Notes: generated from the letters alone by a model not told the origin. 64,000 nt of DNA from Candidatus Accumulibacter phosphatis (GCF_012939955.1 NZ_SPMY01000016.1:1-64000); one strand, 5' to 3'. Shown: positions 18,126 to 28,111, numbered from the stretch's first letter. Translations and numbers: made by a program.

Positions 18126-19412
18126 TTATACGCCGAGGAGCAGGCGGGCCGGATCCTCCAGCGCCTCCTTCATGGTCACCAGGCCAAGTACGGCTTCACG
18201 ACCATCGACGATACGGTGGTCGTAGGACATTGCCAGATAGTTGATCGGGCGAATGACAATCTGACCGTTCTCCACCACCGGACGATCCTTGGTGGCGTGA
18301 ATACCGAGGATCGCCGACTGCGGCGGGTTGATGATCGGCGTCGACAACATCGAACCGAAGACCCCCCCGTTGGAGATCGAGAAGGTACCACCGGTCAGAT
18401 CCTCCATCGACAGCTTGCCGTCCTTGGCTTTGGCGCCAAACTCGCCGATCTTTTTCTCGATATCGGCGATCGACATCTGGTCGGCGTCGCGCAGAATCGG
18501 GACGACCAGGCCGCGCGGGCTGCCCACGGCGATACCGATATCGATGTAGCCGTGGTAGACGATGTCGCTGCCATCAACCGAAGAGTTGATGATCGGAAAC
18601 TTCTGCAGCGCGGCGACGGCAGCCTTGACGAAGAAGCCCATGAAGCCCAGGCGAACGCCATGTGCCTTCTCGAAGCGCTCTCCGTACTGCTTGCGCAAGG
18701 CCATGACCGGACCCATATTGACTTCATTGAAGGTGGTCAGGATGGCGTTGCTGGCTTGTGACTGCAACAGACGCTCGGCAACGCGGGCGCGCAGGCGCGA
18801 CATCGGTACGCGCTGCTCCGGCCGATCACCGAGCGCCACGGTCACCATCGGCGCGGTGGCCAAGGCAGGTGCGCTCACTTTCGCAGCCACAGCGACTGGC
18901 GCGGCGGCAAGGCTAGCGGCAAGGCCAGCGGCAACCGGCCTCACCGCCGGACGCTCAGCGGCCACGGCATCAGCCTTGCTTACCCGCCCACCACGGCCCG
19001 TACCGACAACGTCGCCAGCGGCAATACCCTTTTCTTCGAGGATTTTGCGTGCCGCCGGCATGGCAACTCCCGCCGCCGCAGCGCCAGCTGCCTCCCCGGC
19101 AGGCGCCGCTTTCGCAGGCGCCGCTTTCGCAGGCGCCGCTGTGGCCACTGGCGCGACCACAGCACCGGCCTGCGCCGTGGTATCGATACGTGCAATGACT
19201 TCGCCCGCAACAACCGTGTCGCCATCGCCCTTGACGATTTCAACCAATACGCCACTATCCGGTGCCGGCAGTTCGAGAACCACCTTGTCGGTCTCGATGT
19301 CGATAAGATTCTCATCCCGGGCAACCGCTTCACCGGCTTTCTTGTGCCACGAAACCAGCGTCGCTTCAGCGACAGATTCCGAGAGCTGTGGAACTTTGAC
19401 GTCGATGATCAT
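18126..19412 (-). CDS. sucB: Dihydrolipoyl succinyltransferase (E2o) of 2-oxoglutarate dehydrogenase
   Basis: 428 residues. One N-terminal lipoyl domain carries the lipoylated Lys in [14 protein letters not shown] (about residue 43). An Ala/Pro/Lys-rich linker follows with three near-identical AAPAKA units. The E1/E3-binding domain ([20 protein letters not shown]) leads into the catalytic acyltransferase domain ending with the active-site [14 protein letters not shown]. It transfers succinyl from lipoamide to CoA. It sits 12 bases after sucA, so the two are surely co-transcribed. The single lipoyl domain and the C-terminus RLLLGV are typical of E2o rather than E2p. Confidence 0.96.
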   Translation of the reverse strand: MIIDVKVPQLSESVAEATLVSWHKKAGEAVARDENLIDIETDKVVLELPAPDSGVLVEIVKGDGDTVVAGEVIARIDTTAQAGAVVAPVATAAPAKAAPAKAAPAGEAAGAAAAGVAMPAARKILEEKGIAAGDVVGTGRGGRVSKADAVAAERPAVRPVAAGLAASLAAAPVAVAAKVSAPALATAPMVTVALGDRPEQRVPMSRLRARVAERLLQSQASNAILTTFNEVNMGPVMALRKQYGERFEKAHGVRLGFMGFFVKAAVAALQKFPIINSSVDGSDIVYHGYIDIGIAVGSPRGLVVPILRDADQMSIADIEKKIGEFGAKAKDGKLSMEDLTGGTFSISNGGVFGSMLSTPIINPPQSAILGIHATKDRPVVENGQIVIRPINYLAMSYDHRIVDGREAVLGLVTMKEALEDPARLLLGV

Positions 19413-19424
19413 GTTCTCTCCGTT

Positions 19425-22265
19425 CTAGGGCAATTTGTAGTACTCGATCTCACCAAGCGCGGAGTCGATCAGAGCCTTTTGTTGGGCATTATGCTTGCTG
19501 GCATAGCCAACTGCGGGGGAAGCGGCCGCCGGGCGGGAGACGAGCAGCAAATGCTGCTTGTCGTTGAGCTCGCGCGACAGATGCTGGCGTGAGGCGATCC
19601 AGTACCAGGGACCCTGATTGCGCGGTTCGTCCTGACACCAGACGATTTCTGTTGCCTTCGGATACTTGGCCACTTCGTCGTGGAAAGACTTCTCCGGGAA
19701 GGGATAGAGTTGCTCGAGGCGGGCAATCGCGATATGGGCAACTTTCTTCTCCTGCCGTGCGGCAACCAGATCGTAATAGATCTTGCCGGAGCAGAAGATG
19801 ACGCGGGTCACTTTCTTGGCGTTGATCGGCTCGACTTCGCCAATAACACGCTGAAACTCGCCGTCACTCAACTCTTCGAGGCTCGATGTTGCGTCTTTGT
19901 GGCGTAGCAAGGACTTTGGCGAGAAAACGATCAGCGGCTTGCGCTGATTGCGCACGGCCTGGCGACGCAGCAGATGGAAGATCTGCGCAGGCGTCGTCGG
20001 CTGGCAAACTTCCATGTTCATCTCGGCAGACAACTGCATGAAGCGTTCGATGCGCGCCGAAGAATGCTCCGGGCCCTGCCCTTCATAACCGTGCGGCAGA
20101 AGGAGGACCAAGCCGCTGGCACGACCCCATTTGGCTTCACCGGCAGCAATAAACTGATCGATGACCACCTGCGCGCCGTTAACAAAGTCGCCAAATTGCG
20201 CTTCCCAGACCACCAGTTCGTGGGGGTTGGCAGTCGAGTAGCCGTACTCGAAGGCGAGAACGGCCTCCTCCGAGAGGACCGAGTCATAGCACTGGAAGTT
20301 GGCCTGCTTTTCCTGGAGATGAGCCAGGGGAACATAGGTGCCGTCGTCCCACTCTTCACGATTCTGGTCGTGCAGCGCCGCGTGGCGGTGGAAGAAAGTG
20401 CTGCGGCCAACGTCTTCACCAGAAATACGAATACCGTAACTGGACACCAGCAAGGACGCGTAGGCGAGGTTTTCGGCCATCCCCCAGTCTACCGGCAGTT
20501 GCCCCTCGCCCATCGCACGACGATCGTCGATGATCTTCTTGACCCGACTGTGCAGGGTAAAACCCTCGGGCAGGGTCGACAAGCGTTCGCACAGGCGCCG
20601 CAACTCCGTGATCGGCACCTTGGTATCGCAGGTTTCGATATAGCGCGGCGAAAGAAAAGGCGTCCAGTCGATGGTCATCGGATGCTTGTAGCCGGCGAGC
20701 ACCGGGTTGTACAAGAGCTCGCCGCGGTCGAGATGGGCGCGGTAATCGGCAATGATCTCGTCTGGGCCTTCGACCACCAGAACCCCTTCGTCAACCAGTT
20801 TGTCTGCGTACAGCTTGCGTGTCCCTGGATGCAACCTGATCTTCTTGTACATCAGGGGTTGCGTGACCATTGGCTCGTCTTGCTCGTTATGCCCGAGCTT
20901 GCGGTAGCAGACGATGTCGACGACGACATCTTTCTTGAAGGTCCGACGATAATCCATGGCGATCGCGGTGACCAGGGCGACCGCTTCGGGGTCGTCGCCA
21001 TTGACGTGGAAGATCGGCGCCTCGGCCATCTTGAAGATGTCCGTGCAGTACAGCGATGAACGGTAGTCGCGCGGGTCGGAAGTGGTAAAGCCGATCTGGT
21101 TATTGACCACGATGTGCACCGTACCACCGACGCCATAGCCCCGCGTTTGCGCGAAGTTGAGCATCTCCTGGTTGACGCCCTGGCCAGCCACGGCAGCGTC
21201 ACCGTGAATGAGCACCGCCAGCACCTTGTCCTTGCCGTCCTCGCCGCGACGCAGCTGGCGTGAAAACACCGAGCCAGCGACCACCGGGTTAACGATTTCC
21301 AGATGCGAGGGATTGAACGACAGCGTCAGATGGCACGGTCCGCCGGGTGTCGAGACATCGGACGAGTAACCCATGTGATACTTGACGTCGCCAGCAGTCA
21401 GATCCTGCGCCTTCTTGCCCTCGAACTCGTCGAAGAGCATCGACGGCGCTTTACCCAGCGTGTTCACGAGAACATTGAGGCGACCACGGTGGGCCATGCC
21501 CACGACGATTTCGTCAACGCCGCCGCTTCCCGCCACACGGATCAGTTCGTCGAGGGAGACAATCAGCGACTCGCCACCTTCAAGGGAGAAACGCTTCTGA
21601 CCGACGTAGCGTGTGTGCAGATAGCGTTCGAGGGTTTCAGCAGCCGTCAGGCGCTCAAGCATGCGCAGGCGCTGCTCGGGGGTATAGCTGGGTTTGGAGT
21701 GGATGCGCTCAAGGCGATCCTGCACCCAGCGCTTCTCGGCGAGCGTGCTGAGGTACATGTACTCGACACCGATAGAGCCGCAATAGGTGGCTTTGAGGGC
21801 ATCGAGAATCTGCCCGAAGGTGGCATGCTCAGGCACGCCCTTGAACGAACCGACGGCGAACATGGTGTTGAGGTCGGCGTCCGAAAGCCCGTAGTAAGCC
21901 GGGTCAAGCTGCGGCAGATCCGGACGTGGCGTGCGCTTCAGCGGGTCCAGATTGGCCCAACGATCACCCGCAAAACGATAGGCGGTGATCATCTGCAGAA
22001 TGCCGACCTGCTTCTTGTCATCGGCCGGCGCCACCGCTGCGGCGCGGTAGCCACCCTTCTTCGCCTGCTCGGCAAAAGCGTTGATCACCGGCAAGTGCGG
22101 CACATCGCGCGCGACGTGACCGGGAAGCTGCGCCAGCTTGTCGAAATACTCGCGCCACTGCTCGGAGACGGAACCGGGATTATCGAGGTAGTTTTCGTAC
22201 AACTCCTCGACGAAGGGCGCGTTACCGCCAAAGAGGAGGGAGTTACCAAAAAGCTGGTTCATCAT
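19425..22265 (-). CDS. sucA: 2-Oxoglutarate dehydrogenase E1 component
   Basis: 946 residues. This thiamine diphosphate enzyme decarboxylates 2-oxoglutarate and succinylates the E2 lipoyl group. The N-terminal MMNQLFGNSLLFGGNAPFVE motif binds E2. The ThDP-binding stretch begins HGDAAVAGQG and ends about 30 residues later with the NN of VVNNQIGF. The active-site region GMAHRGRLNVL is also present. An in-frame GTG at 22283 is possible, but ATG at 22265 has AGG upstream and gives the usual N-terminus. It is separated from gltA by a strong terminator, so sucA-sucB-lpd may have their own promoter in the 22266-22330 interval. Confidence 0.96.
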   Translation of the reverse strand: MMNQLFGNSLLFGGNAPFVEELYENYLDNPGSVSEQWREYFDKLAQLPGHVARDVPHLPVINAFAEQAKKGGYRAAAVAPADDKKQVGILQMITAYRFAGDRWANLDPLKRTPRPDLPQLDPAYYGLSDADLNTMFAVGSFKGVPEHATFGQILDALKATYCGSIGVEYMYLSTLAEKRWVQDRLERIHSKPSYTPEQRLRMLERLTAAETLERYLHTRYVGQKRFSLEGGESLIVSLDELIRVAGSGGVDEIVVGMAHRGRLNVLVNTLGKAPSMLFDEFEGKKAQDLTAGDVKYHMGYSSDVSTPGGPCHLTLSFNPSHLEIVNPVVAGSVFSRQLRRGEDGKDKVLAVLIHGDAAVAGQGVNQEMLNFAQTRGYGVGGTVHIVVNNQIGFTTSDPRDYRSSLYCTDIFKMAEAPIFHVNGDDPEAVALVTAIAMDYRRTFKKDVVVDIVCYRKLGHNEQDEPMVTQPLMYKKIRLHPGTRKLYADKLVDEGVLVVEGPDEIIADYRAHLDRGELLYNPVLAGYKHPMTIDWTPFLSPRYIETCDTKVPITELRRLCERLSTLPEGFTLHSRVKKIIDDRRAMGEGQLPVDWGMAENLAYASLLVSSYGIRISGEDVGRSTFFHRHAALHDQNREEWDDGTYVPLAHLQEKQANFQCYDSVLSEEAVLAFEYGYSTANPHELVVWEAQFGDFVNGAQVVIDQFIAAGEAKWGRASGLVLLLPHGYEGQGPEHSSARIERFMQLSAEMNMEVCQPTTPAQIFHLLRRQAVRNQRKPLIVFSPKSLLRHKDATSSLEELSDGEFQRVIGEVEPINAKKVTRVIFCSGKIYYDLVAARQEKKVAHIAIARLEQLYPFPEKSFHDEVAKYPKATEIVWCQDEPRNQGPWYWIASRQHLSRELNDKQHLLLVSRPAAASPAVGYASKHNAQQKALIDSALGEIEYYKLP

Positions 22266-22307
22266 GGCTTTACCTGTCGTCACGGTCCTGGTGCGGAGAG
22301 CGAAAAC

Positions 22308-22326
22308 CTGTGGCCGAAAGCCACAG
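22308..22326 (-). terminator. Second hairpin downstream of gltA
   Basis: CTGTGGC-TTTCG-GCCACAG read on the minus strand, followed by GTTTT. It follows the main gltA terminator and lies in the sucA leader. Confidence 0.5.
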
Positions 22327-22330
22327 CATG

Positions 22331-22357
22331 AAAAAAGGGCGGCTACCGTCGCCGCCC
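22331..22357 (-). terminator. Rho-independent terminator after gltA
   Basis: On the minus strand GGGCGGC-GACGGTA-GCCGCCC is followed directly by TTTTTT. It lies 20 bases past the gltA stop and upstream of sucA, splitting the TCA block into two transcription units or setting partial read-through. Confidence 0.85.
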
Positions 22358-22376
22358 CTCGGAGTCGATATCAGCT

Positions 22377-23672
22377 CTAGCGCTGGTCAGCCGGAATAAC
22401 GTCGCGCCTTGCTGCCCCCACGTAGAGCTGACGGGGACGACCGATCTTGTATTCCGGATCGTTGATCATCTCTTCCCATTGCGTCATCCAGCCTACCGTA
22501 CGGGCCAGGGCAAAGATGCAGGTGAACATCGTGGTCGGAATACCGAGCGCCTTCTGAACGATACCTGAGTAGAAATCAACGTTCGGATAAAGTTTCTTCT
22601 CGATGAAGTAGTTATCCTCGAGAGCGATCCTTTCGAGCTCCATCGCCAGCTTGAACAGGCGGTCATTCTCCAGCCCCAGCTCCTGCAGAACTTCGTTGCA
22701 AACAGTCCTCATCAGGGTCGCGCGCGGATCGAAGTTCTTGTAGACGCGGTGCCCGAAGCCCATCAACTTGAAGGAATCGTTCTTGTCCTTGGCCCGAGCG
22801 ATGTACTCGGCAACGCGCGAGACGTCGTGAATTTCTTCGAGCATCTGCAGGCAGGCCTCGTTGGCACCACCGTGCGCCGGGCCCCACAGGCAGGCAATGC
22901 CCGCCGAGATACAGGCATAGGGGTTGGCGCCGGAAGAACCCGACAGACGCACGGTCGAGGTCGAGGCATTCTGTTCGTGGTCGGCGTGCAGGGTGAAGAT
23001 GGTATCCAGCGCACGCACCAGTACCGGGTTCGGCTTGTACTCCTCGCAGGGATTGCCGAACATCATGTGCATGAAGTTCGCCGTGTAATCGAGATCGTTA
23101 CGCGGGTACATGAAGGGCTCGCCGACGTGATACTTGTAGGCCATGGCGACGATGGTCGGCAGCTTGGCGACAATGCGGTTGAAACTGATGTTCTGGTGTT
23201 CGAGATCGGAGAAATCCTCGGCCTCATGGTAGAAGGCAGACAGCGCGCCAACGACCCCAACCAGAATGGCCATCGGGTGAGCATCTCGACGGAAGCCCTG
23301 GTAGAACTTCACCAGTTGCTCGTGCACCATGGTGTGATTCTTGATGTTCTTCTCGAAACCGGCCTTCTCGGCAGGTGTCGGCAACTCGCCATTCCACAGC
23401 AGATAGGCGACCTCGAGGAAGTTGCAGCTTTCGGCCAGTTGCTCGATTGGATAACCGCGATACAACAGCTCGCCCTTGTCGCCGTCGATGAAGGTGATCT
23501 TTGACCGACAGCTCGCCGTCGACAGGTAGCCGGAATCGTAGGTAAACAAGCCGGTCTTGGCGCCCAAGGTGCGGATGTCGATGCAATCATTGCCGTGGGT
23601 AGGCGTCATGATCGGAAACTCGACGGGGTCACGCCCTTCGATGTTCACAATTGCTTTACGTTCGGTCGTCAT
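22377..23672 (-). CDS. gltA: Citrate synthase (type II, hexameric family)
   Basis: 431 residues, the length of NADH-sensitive Gram-negative citrate synthases. It condenses oxaloacetate and acetyl-CoA. Catalytic regions are [16 protein letters not shown] (first His) and [14 protein letters not shown] (second His); the Asp lies in the later [10 protein letters not shown]. The N-terminal beta domain ([18 protein letters not shown] type) is present. It lies between sdhE and a terminator, and is probably the last gene of the sdhC-to-gltA transcript. The 68-base gap to sdhE shows no promoter I can point to. Confidence 0.97.
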   Translation of the reverse strand: MTTERKAIVNIEGRDPVEFPIMTPTHGNDCIDIRTLGAKTGLFTYDSGYLSTASCRSKITFIDGDKGELLYRGYPIEQLAESCNFLEVAYLLWNGELPTPAEKAGFEKNIKNHTMVHEQLVKFYQGFRRDAHPMAILVGVVGALSAFYHEAEDFSDLEHQNISFNRIVAKLPTIVAMAYKYHVGEPFMYPRNDLDYTANFMHMMFGNPCEEYKPNPVLVRALDTIFTLHADHEQNASTSTVRLSGSSGANPYACISAGIACLWGPAHGGANEACLQMLEEIHDVSRVAEYIARAKDKNDSFKLMGFGHRVYKNFDPRATLMRTVCNEVLQELGLENDRLFKLAMELERIALEDNYFIEKKLYPNVDFYSGIVQKALGIPTTMFTCIFALARTVGWMTQWEEMINDPEYKIGRPRQLYVGAARRDVIPADQR

Positions 23673-23740
23673 GGTTTATCCCCGTTCAGGTATTGAAGGC
23701 ACAGCATGGATCGTAAAAGCGCCAGATTAGGGCAGCTTCC

Positions 23741-23995
23741 TTACTTAACTCTTACGTTGCGCAGCAAGGCAACGACTTCGGCCTGTACAGAGTCCGTACA
23801 TTCGCGGCTACCGTTGATCAGCGGCCACAGCTCCAGGTCTTCCATATCGGCCAGGATGATAAAGGCATCCGCCTGCGCGGGAGCAAGGGTCGGGAAAATG
23901 CGCTCGAGGAACTCCCCGAGCAGCAAATCCATTTCCAGCATCGCACGCCGCGTACAACGCCAGCGCAGACGGTTGATTCGCTCGCGTTCGTCCAT
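23741..23995 (-). CDS. sdhE: Succinate dehydrogenase flavinylation factor SdhE
   Basis: 84 residues, all-helical, of the SdhE/YgfY family that assists covalent FAD attachment to SdhA. It sits directly downstream of sdhB, overlapping by one base, in the usual betaproteobacterial order. The family motif RRGMxE appears as RRAMLEMD, so the conserved Gly is Ala. In E. coli SdhE that Gly is important for function, so this substitution is notable. The rest (LEMDLLLGEFLE, LADMEDLELWPLING) fits the family well. Confidence 0.9.
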   Translation of the reverse strand: MDERERINRLRWRCTRRAMLEMDLLLGEFLERIFPTLAPAQADAFIILADMEDLELWPLINGSRECTDSVQAEVVALLRNVRVK

Positions 23996-24714
23996 CAGAT
24001 TGCGCGACGAACCATCATTTCCTTGATTTTGCCTATCGCCCGCGTCGGATTCAGATTCTTCGGACAGACATCGACACAGTTCATGATCGAGTGACAGCGG
24101 AACAGTCGATACGGATCCTCAAGGTCGTCCAAACGCTCGTTGGTGGCCTCGTCGCGCGTGTCGGCGATGAAGCGATAGGCGTTCAGCAGACCGGCAGGGC
24201 CGACGAACTTGTCCGGATTCCACCAGAACGAAGGACAAGAGGTCGAACAGCAGGCGCACAGGATGCACTCGTAGAGACCGTTGAGTTCGTCGCGCTCCTC
24301 CGGCGACTGCAAGCGCTCGCGCTCCGGGCGCGGGCTGTCGTTGATCAGATAGGGCTTGACCGAGTGATACTGCTTGAAAAACTGCGTCATATCGACGATC
24401 AGGTCGCGGATCACCGGCAGGCCGGGCAACGGCCTCAACACCACCGGCTGCTTGAGATCGCGGATGTCGGTGAGACAGGCGAGGCCGTTCTTGCCGTTGA
24501 TGTTCATCGCATCAGAGCCGCAAATACCCTCACGACAGGAGCGGCGATAAGACAGCGTATCGTCCTTCCCTTTCAGGCGGGTGAGGATGTCAAGCAACTT
24601 GCGATCGATCTCGAAATCAACCTCAACCGAGATGTCCTGCATATAGGGCGCATCATCCTGGTCAGGATCGTAGCGGTAAATCTTGAACTCCATGGTACTG
24701 GTGGCCATAATCAT
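23995..24714 (-). CDS. sdhB: Succinate dehydrogenase iron-sulfur subunit
   Basis: 239 residues. All three clusters are visible: 2Fe-2S ligands in SCREGICGSDAMNINGKNGL followed by AC, 4Fe-4S ligands in CILCACCSTSCP, and 3Fe-4S ligands in CHSIMNCVDVCPKNLNP. It carries electrons from SdhA FAD to ubiquinone at the membrane. MEFKIYRYDPDQ matches the usual N-terminus, so the true start may be the ATG seven codons in, at about 24693. It follows sdhA after 18 bases and overlaps sdhE. Confidence 0.97.
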   Translation of the reverse strand: MIMATSTMEFKIYRYDPDQDDAPYMQDISVEVDFEIDRKLLDILTRLKGKDDTLSYRRSCREGICGSDAMNINGKNGLACLTDIRDLKQPVVLRPLPGLPVIRDLIVDMTQFFKQYHSVKPYLINDSPRPERERLQSPEERDELNGLYECILCACCSTSCPSFWWNPDKFVGPAGLLNAYRFIADTRDEATNERLDDLEDPYRLFRCHSIMNCVDVCPKNLNPTRAIGKIKEMMVRRAI

Positions 24715-24732
24715 TAACTCCGTGGCATACGA

Positions 24733-26517
24733 TCAGTAGGAGCGCGTCTTCAGCGCGATGGATTCGACAGTCAGCGGGGTCATGGTCACCGGCTTGTAGC
24801 TGAGACTGCTGCCCTCGCGTTGCCAGAGCGTATGCTTGTGCCAGTTGGCGTCATCGCGCCCGTTCGGGTTTTCCGGCGTATCGGGCGCGTCGTCCCGCAC
24901 ATGCGCACCGCGGGATTCCTTGCGCGCCTCTGCAGAAACCAGCGTCGCCTTGGCGACCTCAATCAGGTTGTCGAGTTCCAGCGCTTCGACGCGCGCCGTA
25001 TTCCAGACCTGCGACTTGTCCTTGATCTCGGTCCTGGCGACCGCTTTCTCGATGTCGACGATCTTGGCGACCCCTTCGACCAGCATGTCCTTGAAACGGA
25101 AGACACCGCAGTGCTTCTGCATCGTGCGCTGCAACTCGAGACGGGTTTCGTTGACGTCACTTCCGCCAGTCTGAGTATTGAGGCGATGCAGGCGCGCCAG
25201 GGTGCGTTCGGCGAAGTTTTCCGGCAATTCCTGATGCGCGACCTTGCCCGAAGCCAGGTCCTCGATCACCGAATCTCCGGAAGATTTGCCGAAGACCAAG
25301 AGGTCGAGCAGGGAATTGGTGCCCAAACGATTGGCACCATGGACCGAGGCACAGGCCACCTCGCCGGCTGCGTAGAAGCCCTTGACCGGCACTCCGTCGG
25401 CGGCGACCACCTGACCTTTGTAGTTGGTCGGAATACCACCCATCTGATAGTGGCAGGTCGGCACCACGGGAATCGGCGCCTGGATCGGATCGATACCGGC
25501 GAACTGGATCGAAATCTCGCGAATGCCGGGCAAACGCTTCATGATCGTTGCCGGGTCGAGGTGGGTAATATCGAGGAGCACGAAATCCTTGTTCGGCCCG
25601 CAACCGCGGCCCTCGTTGATTTCGGTGACCATGGCCCGGGAAACCACGTCGCGCGACGCCAGATCCTTGGCGTTCGGCGCATAGCGCTCCATGAAACGCT
25701 CGTTGTCCGAGTTGCGCAGAATGCCCCCCTCACCGCGCACGCCTTCGGTAATCAGCACCCCGGCACCGGCGACGCCGGTCGGATGGAACTGCCAGAACTC
25801 CATGTCTTCAAGAGCAATGCCGGCCCGCGCCGCCATACCCAGACCGTCGCCGGTATTGATGAAAGCATTGGTCGAGGAATAGTAGATGCGGCCGGCACCA
25901 CCGGTGGCAAAAATTGTCGCCTTGGCGTGGAAAGCGACGACTTCGCCGGTTTCCATTTCCAGGGCGATGACCCCGAGCACCTGACCCGACTCGTCACGAA
26001 TCAGATCCAGCGCCATCCATTCGACGAAGAACTGCGTGTTGGCGCGCACATTGCGCTGATAGAGCGCGTGCAGCATCGCGTGCCCGGTGCGGTCGGCCGC
26101 GGCGCAGGCACGCCGCACCGGCTTCTCGCCGAAGTTCGACATATGCCCACCGAATGGGCGCTGATAGATCTTGCCTTCGTCGGTGCGGTCAAACGGCATG
26201 CCGAAGTGCTCGAGCTCGACGACCACCTCGGGCGCCATCCGACACATGTACTCGATCGCATCCTGGTCACCGAGCCAGTCGGAGCCCTTGACCGTATCGT
26301 ACATGTGCCAGTGCCAGTGATCCTCTTCGGAGTTGCCCAGGGACGCGGAAACCCCGCCTTGCGCGGCCACGGTGTGTGAACGGGTCGGGAAGACTTTTGA
26401 CAGCACGGCCGTCTTCAATCCACCCTCGGATAGCTGAATCGCTGCGCGCAGCCCAGAACCGCCTGCGCCAACGATGACAGCATCGAACTTACGTACCGGT
26501 ATGCTTGAATTGCTCAC
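24733..26517 (-). CDS. sdhA: Succinate dehydrogenase flavoprotein subunit
   Basis: 594 residues. Visible features are the FAD-binding VIVGAGGSGLRAAIQLSEGG, the covalent FAD-His region in SHTVAAQGGVSASLGN, the substrate region HPTGVAGAGVLITEGVRGEG and the capping-domain residues near GAIPVVPTCHYQMGG-like PVVPTCHYQMGGIPTN. It oxidises succinate to fumarate on the cytoplasmic side of complex II. It abuts sdhD with no gap (26517/26518). Confidence 0.97.
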   Translation of the reverse strand: MSNSSIPVRKFDAVIVGAGGSGLRAAIQLSEGGLKTAVLSKVFPTRSHTVAAQGGVSASLGNSEEDHWHWHMYDTVKGSDWLGDQDAIEYMCRMAPEVVVELEHFGMPFDRTDEGKIYQRPFGGHMSNFGEKPVRRACAAADRTGHAMLHALYQRNVRANTQFFVEWMALDLIRDESGQVLGVIALEMETGEVVAFHAKATIFATGGAGRIYYSSTNAFINTGDGLGMAARAGIALEDMEFWQFHPTGVAGAGVLITEGVRGEGGILRNSDNERFMERYAPNAKDLASRDVVSRAMVTEINEGRGCGPNKDFVLLDITHLDPATIMKRLPGIREISIQFAGIDPIQAPIPVVPTCHYQMGGIPTNYKGQVVAADGVPVKGFYAAGEVACASVHGANRLGTNSLLDLLVFGKSSGDSVIEDLASGKVAHQELPENFAERTLARLHRLNTQTGGSDVNETRLELQRTMQKHCGVFRFKDMLVEGVAKIVDIEKAVARTEIKDKSQVWNTARVEALELDNLIEVAKATLVSAEARKESRGAHVRDDAPDTPENPNGRDDANWHKHTLWQREGSSLSYKPVTMTPLTVESIALKTRSY

Positions 26518-26865
26518 TTACGTTCTCCACAGAATCCGAATCGCCCAGCCGGCGTAACCGACCAGCACCGTCGCCGTCGCAATCATCAACAGCAGGCGTA
26601 AACCATCCGGCTTGATGTAGTCCATCCAGATATCCCGGATGCCGATCCAGGCGTGGTAGAACAGGCTGATGAAGAAAAGGAAGGTCGCGAAACGCATGAA
26701 ACCACCGGCAAAGACACCGCGCCAGCTTTCCAGCGAGTCTGGCCCAACGGAACCGATGACCACCAGGAAGATCACCGTGTAGACCGCCATGACGATGGCA
26801 GTCGCGCGCTGAATGATCCAGTCCTTGAGGCCGTAATGGGCCCCGACAAGAATACGATTTACCAT
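26518..26865 (-). CDS. sdhD: Succinate dehydrogenase membrane anchor SdhD
   Basis: 115 residues with three transmembrane helices. The first helix region has RATAIVMAVYTVIF. FYHAWIGIRDIWMDYIKP carries the heme b ligand His and the quinone-site Asp-Tyr. It overlaps sdhC by seven bases and abuts sdhA. Confidence 0.93.
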   Translation of the reverse strand: MVNRILVGAHYGLKDWIIQRATAIVMAVYTVIFLVVIGSVGPDSLESWRGVFAGGFMRFATFLFFISLFYHAWIGIRDIWMDYIKPDGLRLLLMIATATVLVGYAGWAIRILWRT

Positions 26866-27260
26866 AGCACTTGCACTCCCACGATCAGCGTCAGGGCGAT
26901 GCTGACGCCGAAGACAATCTTGCTCGAAAGAATCGCTTCCTTGAGGTCGACACCGATGTGCACGTCAAGCAGCAGATAGCGAATGCCGGCGCAGAAGTGG
27001 TGCATGTAGAACCAGATCAGACCGAGCAGGATGATCTTCACCAAGCCGTGGTCAACCACCGCCTTGAAGCTGGCAAAGGTCTCCGCCGAGCTCAGACTGC
27101 TCTCGAACAGCCATAAGAGGAACGGCAGCAGCAGAAAAAGCGCAGCCCCGCTAATTCGGTGAATGATCGACAGAATACCCGGAAGCGGTAGCCTGATCGT
27201 CGGCAAGTCCAGATTCTTTGGACGCTTTTTCTTTATTGCCATCTCTGCCATGGACGTCAT
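26859..27260 (-). CDS. sdhC: Succinate dehydrogenase cytochrome b556 subunit SdhC
   Basis: 133 residues with three transmembrane helices. IIHRISGAALFLLLPFLLWL holds the Ser/Arg quinone-site signature, and HHFCAGIRYLLLDVHIG holds the heme-ligand His. First gene of the sdh operon. The ATG at 27251 (MAEMAIKK) has GAGGG about ten bases upstream and may be the real start instead of 27260. A TATAAT -10 box lies about 60 bases upstream. Confidence 0.93.
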   Translation of the reverse strand: MTSMAEMAIKKKRPKNLDLPTIRLPLPGILSIIHRISGAALFLLLPFLLWLFESSLSSAETFASFKAVVDHGLVKIILLGLIWFYMHHFCAGIRYLLLDVHIGVDLKEAILSSKIVFGVSIALTLIVGVQVLW

Positions 27261-27314
27261 CCCTCATGTGTAGTACAGCAGCATGCGTGTTGCATGCGTT
27301 CCCCTTGAAAACTA

Positions 27315-27339
27315 CGCCCGATTATAAACCATTCGGGCG
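27315..27339 (-). promoter_or_regulatory. Probable sdh promoter -10 box inside an inverted repeat
   Basis: On the minus strand a perfect TATAAT (27326 to 27321) stands upstream of sdhC. It is flanked by CGCCCGA (27315-27321) and TCGGGCG (27333-27339), a 7-bp inverted repeat around the box. No good -35 was seen, which suggests an activated promoter. The inverted repeat could be an operator or RNA hairpin. Confidence 0.5.
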
Positions 27340-27373
27340 CCCCTTACTTCCTCGCAATGGCGCTTACGGGCCT

Positions 27374-28111
27374 TCACCCCAGCTCGTTGCGATAATGATG
27401 ATTGCGTGTCGAGTAGTAACCCCGCCGCCATTCGACCGGCTTCTGGGCATAGGAGAAAGTCACGCGCTCGACCAGTAGCAGCGGGCTCCCCTCGGCAACT
27501 TTCAGGAGCTCGGCGCTGACGCGGTCAGCAGCAACGGCGCGCAGGCGCTCGTCGGCACGAACCATGCAAACACCATAGCGACTTTCGAACAGGCCGTAGA
27601 GCGACTCGCCCGCGCGCACGACCTCCAGCGTCAGGTCGGGGAACAGCTCACTCGAAAGATAGATTTCGTCGAAGACCACCGGCTCATCGCCCAGCTTCAG
27701 GAGACGGCGCAGAATGGTGATCGGTGCCCCCGGCTCGAGGGCCAGCGTACGCGCCACGTCAGGGCCGGCTTTGGCGCGCCAGCATTCGAGCGGAATGCTC
27801 TGCGAGACCTGCGGCACACCGTCATTGGCGACCAGGCGCAGAAAACGGAAAGCAGAGCCGGGATCCTTGTGCGTCGCAACGAAGGTGCCCTTGCCTTGCT
27901 GACGGACCAGGAGGTTCTCGGCAGCCATTTCGTCGATGGCCTTGCGCACCGTTCCCTGACTGACGCCAAAGCGGCCGGCGAGCTCCGACTCACTGGGAAT
28001 CGCGTCGCCCGGGCCCCATTCCCCGGACTCCAGATTGCCCATGATCAATTGTTTGATCTGCCGGTAGAGCGGGCTGAAGGTCGGGGCGTGCATTGCTGAG
28101 GCGCGGTTCAT
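27374..28111 (-). CDS. GntR-family regulator (HutC/UTRA type) beside the TCA operon
   Basis: 245 residues. The N-terminal winged helix (about residues 13-80, IPSESELAGRFGVSQGTVRKAIDEM) has the GntR signature. The C-terminal UTRA ligand-binding domain (about 95-240) includes PLLLVERVTFSYAQKPVEWRRGYY. It lies between sdhCDAB and divergent mdh, a position conserved in Rhodocyclales as far as I recall, so it probably controls these TCA genes and itself. The ligand is unknown. Confidence 0.88.
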   Translation of the reverse strand: MNRASAMHAPTFSPLYRQIKQLIMGNLESGEWGPGDAIPSESELAGRFGVSQGTVRKAIDEMAAENLLVRQQGKGTFVATHKDPGSAFRFLRLVANDGVPQVSQSIPLECWRAKAGPDVARTLALEPGAPITILRRLLKLGDEPVVFDEIYLSSELFPDLTLEVVRAGESLYGLFESRYGVCMVRADERLRAVAADRVSAELLKVAEGSPLLLVERVTFSYAQKPVEWRRGYYSTRNHHYRNELG

